The notes under the pieces are model-generated. The model did not search any database. It was not told the origin of the DNA and worked only from the letters and a program-made list of their open reading frames with translations. Source: Xanthomonas hydrangeae (GTDB lineage Bacteria; Pseudomonadota; Gammaproteobacteria; Xanthomonadales; Xanthomonadaceae). Taken from it: a DNA stretch of 64,000 nucleotides. The stretch is taken from NCBI GenBank assembly GCA_905142475.1, contig LR990730.1:4869501-4933500 (forward strand), written 5' to 3'. This document shows positions 1 to 9,029 of this stretch, piece after piece; within the stretch, counting starts at the first letter, position 1; each line of letters starts with the position of its first letter. The position numbers and the translations under genes were made by a program.

Positions 1-416
1 CGGACGCGCTCGACGCACTGGCGCGCATTGCCGCACATGTGCCGGTGGCGGCGCTCAGCAACGGCAACGCCGATCTGCAGCGCATCGGGCTGATGCATCA
101 CTTTGCGTTTCAGCTGGGCTCGCGCGAACACGGCAGCGCAAAACCCGACCCGAGCATCTTCCTGGCCGCATGCGCGCGGCTGGACGCGCCGCCGGCCCAG
201 GTGCTGCATGTGGGCGACCACGTGCGCATGGACGTGCTCGGCGCGCTGGATGCCGGCTTGCGCGCATGCTGGATCAATCGCGAAGGCGCGCAGTGGTCGC
301 ACCCCACACAGCAGCCCGACCTGGAATTCGACTCCATGGCCGGGCTGGCCGATTGGCTCGACGCACACCGGCCGCATCCAGGCGCCGCACACGATGGCGT
401 CCGCCTTCCCGCCTGA
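1..416 (+). CDS. HAD-family hydrolase, C-terminal part
   Basis: This is the 3' part of a gene that begins before the window; the reading frame is open from base 3 with no stop. The visible ~137 residues contain the late motifs of a haloacid-dehalogenase phosphatase: a Ser/Asn motif (ALSNGN), a Lys in 'SAKPDPSIF', and the acidic loop 'VLHVGDHVRMDV', followed by the usual 'GALDAGLRACWINR' strand. The pattern fits the YigB-like branch of small phosphatases, which hydrolyse phosphate esters such as flavin precursors, but the substrate cannot be read from this part. It ends 42 bp before the aminopeptidase gene on the same strand. Confidence 0.8.
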   Translation, partial: DALDALARIAAHVPVAALSNGNADLQRIGLMHHFAFQLGSREHGSAKPDPSIFLAACARLDAPPAQVLHVGDHVRMDVLGALDAGLRACWINREGAQWSHPTQQPDLEFDSMAGLADWLDAHRPHPGAAHDGVRLPA

Positions 417-458
417 GCCACTATTGCTCGGCGCACGGCGCCGCATTCAAGGATTCCC

Positions 459-1829
459 ATGTCGCAGCTCACCGGTTTCATCGATCCCAACGCCGCCGCG
501 TTGCCGCTGTATGTGCTCGACCGCGCAGGCTTTGCAGGTTGGTGCGCCGAGCAGCCCACGCGTGTGTTGTCGTGGGCGCAGGCGCAGCGCTTCGATGCCA
601 CACAGGGCAGCGTGTTGTTGTTGCCAGGCGAAAACGGGCTGGCCGGGGCGATCCTGGGCATCGGCGACCGCGCCGATGCCTACGCCTACGCACATGCACC
701 GATGGCGTTGCCGCCGGCGAGCCGCTGGACACTGGCCAGCGCATTGAGCGACACCGAACAGGCGCTGCTGCACCTGGGCTGGGGCTTGGGCGCCTACCGC
801 TTCTCGCGCTATCGCAAGCTGCCGCGTGCACCGGCCGAACTGGCGGCCGCGCCATCGGCGGAGACCCGCGCATTGATCGAAGCCTGCCTGCGCGTGCGCG
901 ACTGGGTCAACACACCCACCGAAGACATGGGCCCGCAACAACTGGAAGATGCCACGCGCGCACTGGCGCAAACGCATGGCGCGCAGGTCGAGGCGATCGT
1001 CGGCGAGCAGTTGCTGGCGCAGAACTTCCCCACCATCCATGCAGTGGGACGTGCCTCGCATCGCGCGCCTCGTCTGATCGCGCTGCGCTGGGGCGCGGCC
1101 GAGCATCCGCATCTGGTGCTGGTCGGCAAGGGCGTGTGCTTCGACACCGGCGGGCTGGATCTGAAGCCGGCCGATGGCATGCGCAACATGAAAAAGGACA
1201 TGGGCGGCGCGGCGCATGCGCTGGCACTGGCCGGCCTGGTCATGGCGCAGCAGTTGCCGGTGCGGCTGACCTTGCTGATTCCTGCAGTGGAAAACGCCAT
1301 TGGCCCGGATGCGTTCCGCCCCGGCGAGGTCATCACCACCCGCGCCGGTGTCACGGTGGAAGTGGACAACACCGATGCCGAAGGCCGCCTGGTGCTGTGC
1401 GATGCGCTGAGCTATGCCACCGAGCAGCGCCCCGAGTTGATCCTGGATTTCGCAACGCTCACCGGTGCCGCGCGTATCGCATTGGGCCCGGATCTGCCTG
1501 CGCTGTTCGCCAACGACGATGCCCTGGCGCAGGCCTGGCTGAGTGCCGGCGAGCAGACCCGCGACCCGGTGTGGCGCATGCCGCTGTGGCGCCCGTACTT
1601 GCGCTATCTCAACAGCCACGTGGCCGACATGGCCAACGCAGGCTCGCGCATGGCCGGCGCCGTCACTGCCGCGCTGTATCTGGAGCGCTTCGTCGCACCC
1701 GGCCAGCTGTGGGCGCATCTGGACGTCTACGCCTGGAACGACAGCGACCGCCCCGGCCGCCCGGCCGGTGGCGAAGCATTGGCGTTGCGCTCGGCTTACG
1801 CGATGCTCAAGCAGCGTTACGGTGGCTGA
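459..1829 (+). CDS. Leucyl aminopeptidase family protein (peptidase M17)
   Basis: A 456-residue cytosolic metallo-aminopeptidase that removes N-terminal residues from peptides. The M17 signature NTDAEGRL is at residues 304-311, and the metal/lysine motif VGKGVCFDTGG at 222-232 with 'NMKKDMGG' at 243-250 supplies the two-metal site. Length and the N-terminal ~150 residues differ from canonical PepA (~500 aa), so it belongs to the shorter PepB-like or general M17 branch. The ATG at 459 is the first start compatible with a full domain. The gene follows a HAD hydrolase gene closely and may share its transcript. Confidence 0.9.
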   Translation: MSQLTGFIDPNAAALPLYVLDRAGFAGWCAEQPTRVLSWAQAQRFDATQGSVLLLPGENGLAGAILGIGDRADAYAYAHAPMALPPASRWTLASALSDTEQALLHLGWGLGAYRFSRYRKLPRAPAELAAAPSAETRALIEACLRVRDWVNTPTEDMGPQQLEDATRALAQTHGAQVEAIVGEQLLAQNFPTIHAVGRASHRAPRLIALRWGAAEHPHLVLVGKGVCFDTGGLDLKPADGMRNMKKDMGGAAHALALAGLVMAQQLPVRLTLLIPAVENAIGPDAFRPGEVITTRAGVTVEVDNTDAEGRLVLCDALSYATEQRPELILDFATLTGAARIALGPDLPALFANDDALAQAWLSAGEQTRDPVWRMPLWRPYLRYLNSHVADMANAGSRMAGAVTAALYLERFVAPGQLWAHLDVYAWNDSDRPGRPAGGEALALRSAYAMLKQRYGG

Positions 1830-2447
1830 GGCCGGCTGACACCACGGCGTTGGACAAACTCGCCTTCGTTGACGAGTGAAGTGATGTCAGCAATGGCAGC
1901 GACTTGATCGGATTAAGTGCGTGATCAGGCCGCACCGCATCCAACGTCCGCGCTGCATTCACGGCTCGTAACCATGCACACCGACCATCCCGAATGGTCC
2001 TTGCCCGCCCACCGTCGCGGGATCTTACGCGGCATGGATGCCGCGTAAGAGCCTACATGGACGTACTTGCGGCGTGTCCCGCGACGGTGGGCGGGCAAGG
2101 ACCCTGCAGCCAAGTCGCAGCACCAATGCTCTACAACCGACGCATCCACACCGTTCGATCAACCTCTCAAGGCGACCGAGAGCTTGAGCTTCAGCGTCCT
2201 TTGGATATCCCTAGCCGAGCGGGTCGAAGGCGTAATGCCCTCAGCACGCTGCGCCATTGCCCGTCATCGGGATCATTCATCGGCCGCTTTGGTGGCGGCA
2301 TCACACAGTAGACGCACTGGAGCGTGGACTATTCGCCGACGGGTCGTGCCTGCGCCGCACGTTGGCGGGCCTGAGCCCCGCACATTGTCTTACTGCATTG
2401 ACTCAGTACCGCATCGACCCTCATTGCATCGCCCACCGGAGCCAGCC
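1830..2447. other. Intergenic region with a palindromic repeat
   Basis: About 620 bp without a supportable gene. It holds one copy of the nested-palindrome repeat (1998-2101). An open frame runs from 2067 into the catalase-like gene, but its upstream part is built from the repeat and is not protein-like; I see no conserved product in 2102-2447. Confidence 0.6.
1998..2101. repeat. Nested palindromic intergenic repeat, type A
   Basis: A 104-bp element with 25-bp perfect outer arms (1998-2022 and 2077-2101, ending in TCCTTGCCCG / CGGGCAAGGA) and an inner 12-bp stem (CTTACGCGGCAT, GG spacer, ATGCCGCGTAAG) at 2024-2049. Related copies occur at about 18485, 18706 and 52080, and a sister form (type B) at 18937 and 52331. 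All copies are intergenic. I see no transposase and no target-site duplication that I can defend. Confidence 0.85.
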
Positions 2448-3542
2448 ATGAACGTGCCACCTCCCTCTCCACCGCCGCAGCGCTCACGTGCTGTGGCGCC
2501 GCTGCTCGGCATCGCTGCGATTGCCGGCGGCATCGCGGTGGCATTCGCCTGGACTGCCGGCTGGATCGGTAGCGACCGGCTCACCGCCGCGCGCATGACC
2601 GACACCATCGAATCCAGCGGGCCGCCGCACCCGGGCTTTCGCCGCGCGCATACCAAGGGCGTGTGTGTGAGCGGCGAATTCAAGGCCAGCGGCAAGGCCA
2701 CCTGGCTGTCGTCGGCACGCATCTTCAGCCAGGCCAGCACGCCGGTGCTGGGGCGCATGTCGATCGGCGGCGGCGACCCGCATGGCGCCGATGGCGCCGC
2801 GCGCGTACGCAGCATGGCGCTGCTGTTGCGCAGCGACGACGGGCAGGAATGGCGCACCGCGATGAACAGTTTTCCGTTCTTCGTGGTGGCCACGCCAGCG
2901 GGTTTTCAAGCGCTCAATGTGGCCTCCAAGCCCGACCCGGCCACCGGCAAACCCGATCCGGCCAAGCTGGCCGCGTTCGGCAAGCAGTATCCGGAAGCGG
3001 CCAAGTTCCAGCAGTGGGCCAAGACCGCGCCGTGGTCGGATAGTTGGGCCAACACGCAGTACAACGGGGTGAATTCCTTCCGAGCGATTGCCGCCGATGG
3101 ACGCGAGCGTTACATCCGCTGGTCGATGCGTCCGCATACGCCGTTCAAGCAATTGAGTGCCGAGCAGCGTGCCAAGGCCGATGGTGATTTTCTCGCCACC
3201 GATCTCGATCAGCGTCTGGCGCAGGGACCGTTGCGTTGGGACATGGTGCTGACCGTCGCCGAACCGGGCGATGCGGTGGACGATCCGTCGCAGCCGTGGC
3301 CGGAAGGCCGCAAGCAGATCGTGGCCGGCACCGTCTCGATCGATCGTGCCGAGCCGCAGGCCACCGGCCCGTGCCGCGATCTCAACTACGACCCGCTGAT
3401 TTTGCCCAAGGGTATCGCCGGCTCGAACGACCCGATCCTGGCGGCGCGTTCGTCGGTGTATTCGCAATCGTTCAATCGGCGCGAGCATGAAATCGCCAAC
3501 GGCCAAGGCGCCGCCGCCACCGGCCAGGGAGCCCACCCATGA
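2448..3542 (+). CDS. Catalase-related peroxidase, membrane-anchored
   Basis: A 364-residue protein of the small 'catalase family peroxidase' group (SrpA-like), which lacks the C-terminal domains of full catalases. Residues 17-40 form one N-terminal membrane anchor, so the domain probably lies in the periplasm. The distal heme His is likely H68 in 'RRAHTKGVCVSGEF', and the proximal Tyr lies in 'ARSSVYSQSFNRR' near the C-terminus. I chose the ATG at 2448 because translation upstream runs through repeat DNA. Its stop overlaps the start of the cytochrome b561 gene (ATGA), a coupling typical of this pair: b561 can pass electrons to the peroxidase. Confidence 0.88.
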   Translation: MNVPPPSPPPQRSRAVAPLLGIAAIAGGIAVAFAWTAGWIGSDRLTAARMTDTIESSGPPHPGFRRAHTKGVCVSGEFKASGKATWLSSARIFSQASTPVLGRMSIGGGDPHGADGAARVRSMALLLRSDDGQEWRTAMNSFPFFVVATPAGFQALNVASKPDPATGKPDPAKLAAFGKQYPEAAKFQQWAKTAPWSDSWANTQYNGVNSFRAIAADGRERYIRWSMRPHTPFKQLSAEQRAKADGDFLATDLDQRLAQGPLRWDMVLTVAEPGDAVDDPSQPWPEGRKQIVAGTVSIDRAEPQATGPCRDLNYDPLILPKGIAGSNDPILAARSSVYSQSFNRREHEIANGQGAAATGQGAHP

Positions 3543-4081
3543 GCAGCCGCACCCACTTCAACCTGCCCGCACGCGTGCTGCATTGGCTGATGGCCGCGAT
3601 GATCCTGACCATGTTGTTTGTCGGCGTCGGCATGGTGGCCTCGGTGACGCAGCGGCCGTGGTTGATCGACCTGCATCGTCCGCTGGGTATTACGATCCTG
3701 ATCCTTGCGGTGCTGCGCTTGATCAACCGCCTGCGCAACCGCCCGCCGCCGCTGCCGACCGATCTGCCGGCGTGGCAAAAAGCTGCTGCGATCGCCTCGC
3801 ATTGGTTGCTGTATGCGCTGATGCTGGGTATGCCGCTGATCGGTTGGGCGATGTTGTCGGCCGGCGCGTATCCGATCGTGTTGTGGCCCGGCGCGCAATT
3901 GCCGCCGATCGCACCGCACGATCCTGCGTTGTACGCGTGGCTACGCAGCGCGCATGGCTGGTTGGCGTACCTGTTGTTTGCCACCGTGCTGGGGCATTTG
4001 AGCGCGGCGTTGTTTCATGCGTGGGTGCGCCGGGATGGTGTGTTTTCCAGCATGGCGCGCGGGGAGCGGTCTGCGCGTTGA
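3539..4081 (+). CDS. Cytochrome b561 family protein
   Basis: A 180-residue inner-membrane diheme cytochrome with four predicted helices (about 14-34, 48-64, 84-108, 138-160). Candidate heme ligands are H15, H46, H139 and H153. It overlaps the preceding catalase-like gene by 4 bp (ATGA), so the two are translated together; the pair probably forms a quinol-linked peroxide-detoxifying or electron-transfer unit, which is an inference from the pairing. Confidence 0.9.
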   Translation: MSSRTHFNLPARVLHWLMAAMILTMLFVGVGMVASVTQRPWLIDLHRPLGITILILAVLRLINRLRNRPPPLPTDLPAWQKAAAIASHWLLYALMLGMPLIGWAMLSAGAYPIVLWPGAQLPPIAPHDPALYAWLRSAHGWLAYLLFATVLGHLSAALFHAWVRRDGVFSSMARGERSAR

Positions 4082-4136
4082 TGGCTGGGTGCGTGGTCGA
4101 AGACGCGTTGCACAGCGTGATGTCACTGCGCGGACG

Positions 4137-4275
4137 TACCCTCACCCCAACCCCTCTCCCGGTGGGAGAGGGGCTTGATTGCCTCCAGCCTTGAGGGTGA
4201 TCCAGGCCCCGCACAAAAGCGGCTTAGTCCCGTCTCCCACCGGGAGAAGGTGCCCCGCAGGGGCGGATGAGGGTA
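4137..4275. repeat. MITE-like intergenic element with terminal inverted repeats
   Basis: The element is bounded by TACCCTCA (4137-4144) and TGAGGGTA (4268-4275). It contains a hairpin CCCCTCTCCCGG / GGGAGAGGGG near its left end and a related CCCACCGGGAGA block near 4237. A degenerate extra end copy lies at about 4318-4350. It sits between two convergent genes, where its hairpins may serve as a bidirectional transcription end. No coding capacity. Confidence 0.65.
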
Positions 4276-4356
4276 CGGGCGAAGCCTCGTAATCCTCACT
4301 CACGCGTGGCTTCACCCATACCCTCAACCCTCCCCCAGCGGCAGAGGGGCTTTTAG

Positions 4357-5145
4357 TTACTGCTGGCGTTTTGATTTAGCCGCTGGCGCAAGCGCTTCAA
4401 TACCCTTACCAGTCGCGGCCCAGTAAATCCCGCCGTATAGATGATCCAGATAACGCGGATCGTTGTAGGCCTCGGCCAAATGGCCGAGCGCGGTGGCAAA
4501 CACGCGGCCGCCTTCGAAATGGTGATACCACGCCACCGGATGCTGTTTGCCCATACCCTTGGCGACCTGGCCGGGCCAGATCAGCGTGGGGTCGTAGCTG
4601 GTCTCGTCAACCGTCAACAACGTGACCAGGTCATCGCTGTACGGCGGATCGTATTCGTACCATTCGTCGGTCCATACCCAACGCTTGGGCAGGCCGGCAG
4701 TGGCCGGGAAGTTGGCGTCCACCACATCCATCATCGCAGTCTGCATATACGGATGGGTGCGGAACGAGCGGCCGATCAAATGGTCGTACCACTCCCACTC
4801 GCCACGCTTGATCGCAAAGGCCTTGTGCACCGCCACCACGCCGCCGCCGTTGCGCACAAATTTTTGAAAGTTCGCACGTTGGGTGGGATCCAGATCGGTG
4901 GCCGGCGTATTGAGCAGCACGATTGCCGCGTACTGCGACAGATCGCCATCGAAGGCCTTGGCATTCCACGCCCATACCAGCTCGACATAATGTTTGCGCG
5001 CCATCGCTTCGAACTGCGGCTTGGCCACCGGGATATAGTCGTGGTGATACTGGTTGGGGATCGCCGCCACCAGAATCTTGAATTGCTCGGCAGACGCGTT
5101 GAACGCGCAGACCCACAGCAGACCCAACAGCCACAGATATTTCAT
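4357..5145 (-). CDS. ThuA-like domain secreted protein
   Basis: A 262-residue protein with a clear signal peptide (about residues 1-19, ending ASA). The remainder matches the ThuA/trehalose-utilization fold, a class-I-glutamine-amidotransferase-like domain: 'ILVAAIPNQYHHDYIPVAK', 'GGGVVAVHKAF', 'WVWTDEWYEYD' and 'HPVAWYHHFEGGRVFATALGH'. The family is often found with glycoside metabolism, but the reaction of this branch is not known. It stands alone, convergent with the b561 gene. Confidence 0.85.
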   Translation of the reverse strand: MKYLWLLGLLWVCAFNASAEQFKILVAAIPNQYHHDYIPVAKPQFEAMARKHYVELVWAWNAKAFDGDLSQYAAIVLLNTPATDLDPTQRANFQKFVRNGGGVVAVHKAFAIKRGEWEWYDHLIGRSFRTHPYMQTAMMDVVDANFPATAGLPKRWVWTDEWYEYDPPYSDDLVTLLTVDETSYDPTLIWPGQVAKGMGKQHPVAWYHHFEGGRVFATALGHLAEAYNDPRYLDHLYGGIYWAATGKGIEALAPAAKSKRQQ

Positions 5146-5467
5146 GCAGTTCGCTCGCGGTGATCACTCGGTCGGCAGTGTACCTGCGTGCGCACGGCAG
5201 GCTTTTTAGAGTGACTGACAAATCGCGGCGAGGAGTCGTCAGCTGAAGGCGGACTCTGCGGACTGCGTGATCAGAACCGAGGCGCGCCAGCGGTGCATGC
5301 TGCACCGCGCACCTGCTGCGCCCGCCTGGCGGTGAGCGCAGGCGTGGTGTCAGCCGCATCCGGGCACGGTCTGGAAAGCTGCCCGCTGCGGCAGTACACG
5401 ACTGATGCGCGGCATTGCGCGGCCAATGCCGCGCTGGCTGGCACCGCAACGCGTTTGCGTCGGTGCT
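5146..5467. other. Intergenic gap
   Basis: About 320 bp between the 5' end of the ThuA-like gene and the 3' end of the response-regulator gene. I see no convincing gene, repeat or hairpin with a T-tract. Confidence 0.5.
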
Positions 5468-6070
5468 TCAGAGCCAGCCTTTCTGCCGCGCCAGGCGATA
5501 CGCTTCGATGCGATTGGCGACCCCCAGCTTGCCGATGCATTCGGACAGGTAGTTGCGCACGGTGCCGTGCGATAGCTGCAGTTGCTGCGCGATCTCGCTG
5601 GCCGAGCGGCCTTCGCCAGCCAACCGCAACACGGTGCGCTCGCGTTCGCTCAAGGGGTCGGCTTCCACCCACGCGTCCACTGCCAGTTGCGGGTCGATCA
5701 CCCGCCCGCCGCGTTGCACCTGACGCAGCGCGCTGATCAGTTGTTCGGCCGGCGCATCCTTGAGTAGATACGCGGCGACGCCGGCGTCCAGTGCGCGGCG
5801 CAAAAACCCGGGGCGGGCGAAGGTGGTGACGATCATCACCCGCACCGGCAGTGCCTGGCGCTGGATGCGCTGGGCCAGCTCCAGGCCGGTCAAGCCGGGC
5901 ATTTCGATATCGGTGATCAACACATCCGGCTGCAGGCGTTGCAGTTCGCGCCAGGCACTTTCGCCATCGCCTGCGCTGCCGACCACCTCGATATCGTCTT
6001 CCAGTCCAAGCAAGGCGACCAATGCGCAACGCAGCAGCGCCTGGTCTTCGGCCAACAACACCCGGATCAT
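5468..6070 (-). CDS. NarL/DesR-type response regulator
   Basis: A 200-residue two-component regulator: receiver domain (residues 1-~118) with phospho-acceptor Asp54 in 'LITDIEMPG', acidic pair D9/E8 and Lys in 'YLLKDAP', followed by a LuxR-type helix-turn-helix (about 138-198, 'LSERERTVLRLAGEG...'). I chose ATG at 6070 (MIRVLLAEDQ); further upstream the frame is low-complexity and Cys/Arg-rich. The cognate histidine kinase gene lies 91 bp upstream on the same strand. The pair is divergent from an export operon at 7785, which is its most likely target. Confidence 0.93.
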   Translation of the reverse strand: MIRVLLAEDQALLRCALVALLGLEDDIEVVGSAGDGESAWRELQRLQPDVLITDIEMPGLTGLELAQRIQRQALPVRVMIVTTFARPGFLRRALDAGVAAYLLKDAPAEQLISALRQVQRGGRVIDPQLAVDAWVEADPLSERERTVLRLAGEGRSASEIAQQLQLSHGTVRNYLSECIGKLGVANRIEAYRLARQKGWL

Positions 6071-6161
6071 CGCGCGCGCTCGCATGCAGACAACGGTGGC
6101 GCACGATAGCAGCCGTGGCGCATGCCGTGCATTGAGACAGGTGCAGTCGAGGCAGGTGCAA

Positions 6162-7349
6162 TCAACGCGACTGCGGCACCAGCGGCACCGGCAATGGCGG
6201 CAGTGCCGGTGCCAGCGTGGGGCGCGGCAACGGCACGCTGGCGCGCAGGCGCATGCCGCGCGGCAGTGCTTCCACCTCCAGCGCGCCACCCAGTCCATGC
6301 AGGCGCGTGCGCATGCCGTCCAGGCCATTGCCGGGCACGATCACACCGCCGCGCCCGTCGTCGCTGATGTCCAGCACCGCCTGCTCGCCTTGCGCGCGCA
6401 GGCTCACGCGTACGCGTCTGGCTTGCGCATGCCGTTGCACATTGGTGGCCGCTTCGCGCACCACCAGGGCCAGGGCGGTCTCATGTTCGGGCGGCAATGC
6501 CAGCGTCTCCAATTGGTGTTCCAGCACGATGCCGTCCATCTCCAGCAACACACGTGCCGATGCCAGCTCGGCCACCAGCCCGGCGGCGCGGATGCCGGTG
6601 ACCGCACGCCGCACCTGCGCCAAGGCATCGCGCGAAATCTGCGCCACGGCATCGATCTCGCTGCGCGCGGCCTGCGGGTCGCGTTCGATCAGGCGCGCGG
6701 CCAGATCGGACTTGAGCGCCACCAACGACAAGGTGTGGCCGAGCAGATCGTGCAGGTCGCGCCCGATGCGCTCGCGCTCGGCGGTGGCGGCCAATCGACG
6801 TACTTCGTCCTGCGACAGCCTCAGCAACGCGTCCTTGCGTTCGTTGATGCTGTAGACAGCCCCAACCGCAGCCATGCCCAGCACCGACACCGGCAGCCAC
6901 ACCAGCGACTGCAGGCGCATCCCCAGCCAGTGCGCCCAGCCCAGGTACAGCGCGTTCATCACCACCAGCATCGCGAAGTGTCGCCACACCGCATGCCGCG
7001 TGGATGGGCGCAGGCTCAGGCAGGCGAACACGAAATAGCTGATGCCGGAGGGATACACCGGCAGCAACGCAGCACTGAGCACACCCATCGCCCAGGCATA
7101 GCGATACAGGGTGCCGCGCGGCGCCAGCAACATGCGCGCGTACAGCAGCAAAAACACCGGATAGGACAGCAGCGTGCACAGCAGCCAGGTGCTGTCGTAC
7201 CCGCGCGAGGAAAACACCGGCACCACGAACACCCAGCTCGACCACAGCAGGTGCACGCCATCCATCCATGGCGACTGGCCCTGCGCCAGCCGTGCTGCAA
7301 CCTGCGAATTGGCGGCGGGGCGAAGCCAGGCGGGAAGCCACAAGCGCAT
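6162..7349 (-). CDS. DesK-type sensor histidine kinase
   Basis: A 395-residue membrane kinase with about five or six N-terminal hydrophobic segments (roughly residues 32-48, 56-74, 84-98, 102-116, 124-140, 148-168), no large periplasmic sensor loop, then a HisKA_3 dimerisation domain with phospho-His200 in 'GRDLHDLLGH' and a C-terminal HATPase ('REAATNVQRHA', 'DDGRGG', 'GNGLDGMRTRL'). Such intramembrane-sensing kinases respond to membrane state or cell-wall-active compounds. Alternative starts at 7445 and further upstream lack a Shine-Dalgarno; the start at 7349 is also weak, so it is uncertain. Confidence 0.9.
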   Translation of the reverse strand: MRLWLPAWLRPAANSQVAARLAQGQSPWMDGVHLLWSSWVFVVPVFSSRGYDSTWLLCTLLSYPVFLLLYARMLLAPRGTLYRYAWAMGVLSAALLPVYPSGISYFVFACLSLRPSTRHAVWRHFAMLVVMNALYLGWAHWLGMRLQSLVWLPVSVLGMAAVGAVYSINERKDALLRLSQDEVRRLAATAERERIGRDLHDLLGHTLSLVALKSDLAARLIERDPQAARSEIDAVAQISRDALAQVRRAVTGIRAAGLVAELASARVLLEMDGIVLEHQLETLALPPEHETALALVVREAATNVQRHAQARRVRVSLRAQGEQAVLDISDDGRGGVIVPGNGLDGMRTRLHGLGGALEVEALPRGMRLRASVPLPRPTLAPALPPLPVPLVPQSR

Positions 7350-7611
7350 CGGGATGGGTCCATGTGAGTGATCGGATTCTGCCACTGCCGGGCCCGCCGC
7401 GTGAGGCGAGGCAACGGGCCGCTGCGGGCGAGCGGTCTCATGCATCTGCAGCGCGCGGTTGCGCAGGTACCTGGCAATCCCTTGAAACGGCGAGCGGCAC
7501 GCACGGATAGCGTAGGTGGAGATAGAGCATGGCGATTCCGGCAGTCGTGACGATGGCGCAGCGTGGCCCAGCACTACGAGCGCTGCCAGTCGCCGCTGTC
7601 ATGGCGTGCAG

Positions 7612-7625
7612 GTGACAGCTGTCAC
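7612..7625. promoter_or_regulatory. Perfect 14-bp palindrome, candidate regulator site
   Basis: GTGACAGCTGTCAC is perfectly palindromic and lies in the ~435-bp region between the divergent kinase and membrane-fusion genes. An additional half-site (CTGTCAT) lies about 16 bp upstream. Its position suggests binding by the adjacent LuxR-type response regulator; this is inference from location and symmetry. The rest of 7350-7784 holds no gene I can support. Confidence 0.4.
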
Positions 7626-7784
7626 TGGTGGCCGACGCCGCCGTGATTGCATGCTGCGCAGCACCTTGCAGTAGCGTTGGATCGCACGACCGTTCGTCGC
7701 CGCAGCCGTGTTGGTGACTTCCGGCAGCTTGCGGCGCCGCCTGCGGCCCGTCACATTTTGCGCAGCATCCCGTCCTGGTCATCG

Positions 7785-9029
7785 ATGAATACTTCCGCCG
7801 ATCTACTCAAGCAACTCCGCATCGACCGCCAGCGTCCTGCCGCCCCTGAGCCTGCACGGCGCGGTGGCTGGATCATCGCCGCCGTTGTCATCGTGATCCT
7901 GTTGGCGGCTGCGGCGTGGTGGTTCACCCGTCGCCCGGTGGCGAAGGTGCGGACAGCACAGGTGGTGGCGATCAGCGCCGGCAGCAGCAGCGCCTCGGTG
8001 CTGGATGCGTCGGGCTACGTGGTGGCGCGGCGCATGGCCACGGTGTCGGCGCAGGTCACCGGCAAGGTGCGCGAGGTGATGATCGAAGAAGGCATGCGTG
8101 TCGAACAAGGCCAGGTGATGGCCACGCTCGACCCGCTGGATGCCGAAGCGCAGCGCACGCTGTCGGCATCGCAACTGTCTGCCGCTCGCAGCCAGGTCGA
8201 CAACATGCAGGCGCAACTGGCGGTGGCCAATGCCGATGCGACACGTCTGCAATCGCTGGTCGGCGCGCAATTGGTCTCACGCTCGCAGTACGAGCAGGCC
8301 ACCGCACAACGCGACGCCTTGCGCGCGCAGCTGCAGAACGCGCAGCGCAACGTGCGCGTGGCATCGGACCAGCTGGCGATCTCGGCGATCCGCTCGGACT
8401 TCAACGTGGTGCGTGCACCGTTTGCCGGCGTGGTCACCGCCAAGGCTGCGCAACCCGGCGAAATCGTCTCGCCGCTGTCGGCCGGCGGCGGCTTCACCCG
8501 CACCGGCATCGGCACCATCGTGGATATGGAATCGCTGGAGATCGAGGTGGAAGTCGGCGAGTCCTACATTGGCCGCGTGCAGCCGAAGATGCCGGTGGAA
8601 GCGGTGCTCAACGCCTACCCGGACTGGAAGATTCCCGGCGAGGTGATCGCCATCATTCCCACCGCCGACCGCGGCAAGGCCACGGTGAAGGTGCGCGTGG
8701 CCTTCAAGGTCAAGGACCCGCGCATCGTGCCGGAGATGGGCGTGCGGGTGAGCTTTCTCGAACAGGCCAAACCGCAGGAAGCCAGCAAGCCGCAGGGCGT
8801 ACGCGTGCCGGCGGCGGCGCTGGTCGAACGCGACACGCGCACTGTGGCGTTCGTGGTTGGCGAGCGCAACACCGTCAGCGCGCAGACGGTCACTCCCGGC
8901 GTGGTGATGGGCGAGGACCGCCAGGTGCTATCGGGTTTGAGTGCAGGCGACAGCGTGGTGCTGGATCCGCCGCAAAGCCTGAAAGACGGCGACACGGTGG
9001 CGGAAGGAGAACCGGACGCTGCCGAATAA
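7785..9029 (+). CDS. HlyD/MacA-type periplasmic membrane-fusion protein
   Basis: A 414-residue adaptor of a tripartite exporter. A single transmembrane anchor lies at residues 29-47, followed by the barrel-sandwich half 'VSAQVTGKVREVMIEEGMRVEQGQ', a coiled-coil hairpin (~110-210, rich in Ala/Gln/Arg), the second half 'RAPFAGVVTAKAAQPGEIV', and the beta-barrel. I chose ATG at 7785 (MNTSADLLKQL) since it places the anchor near the N-terminus. It heads the ABC operon after a 387-bp gap and couples the inner-membrane ABC transporter to an outer-membrane channel encoded elsewhere. Confidence 0.92.
   Translation: MNTSADLLKQLRIDRQRPAAPEPARRGGWIIAAVVIVILLAAAAWWFTRRPVAKVRTAQVVAISAGSSSASVLDASGYVVARRMATVSAQVTGKVREVMIEEGMRVEQGQVMATLDPLDAEAQRTLSASQLSAARSQVDNMQAQLAVANADATRLQSLVGAQLVSRSQYEQATAQRDALRAQLQNAQRNVRVASDQLAISAIRSDFNVVRAPFAGVVTAKAAQPGEIVSPLSAGGGFTRTGIGTIVDMESLEIEVEVGESYIGRVQPKMPVEAVLNAYPDWKIPGEVIAIIPTADRGKATVKVRVAFKVKDPRIVPEMGVRVSFLEQAKPQEASKPQGVRVPAAALVERDTRTVAFVVGERNTVSAQTVTPGVVMGEDRQVLSGLSAGDSVVLDPPQSLKDGDTVAEGEPDAAE

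Noticed and set aside
447..1718. Long open frames antisense to the aminopeptidase and to many other genes (for example 4441-5163, 20231-21709, 47781-49100).
   Set aside because: High-GC coding regions leave long stop-free frames on the other strand. Their products are Arg/His/Gln-rich, lack domain motifs, and the opposite strand has a clear family member.
2067..2447. N-terminal extension of the catalase-like protein.
   Set aside because: It is translated from the palindromic repeat and its flank; the real start at 2448 places a membrane anchor directly at the N-terminus.
6071..6328. N-terminal extension of the response regulator.
   Set aside because: The extra residues are Cys/Arg/His-rich with no family match; receiver domains start directly with MIRVLLAEDQ-like sequence.
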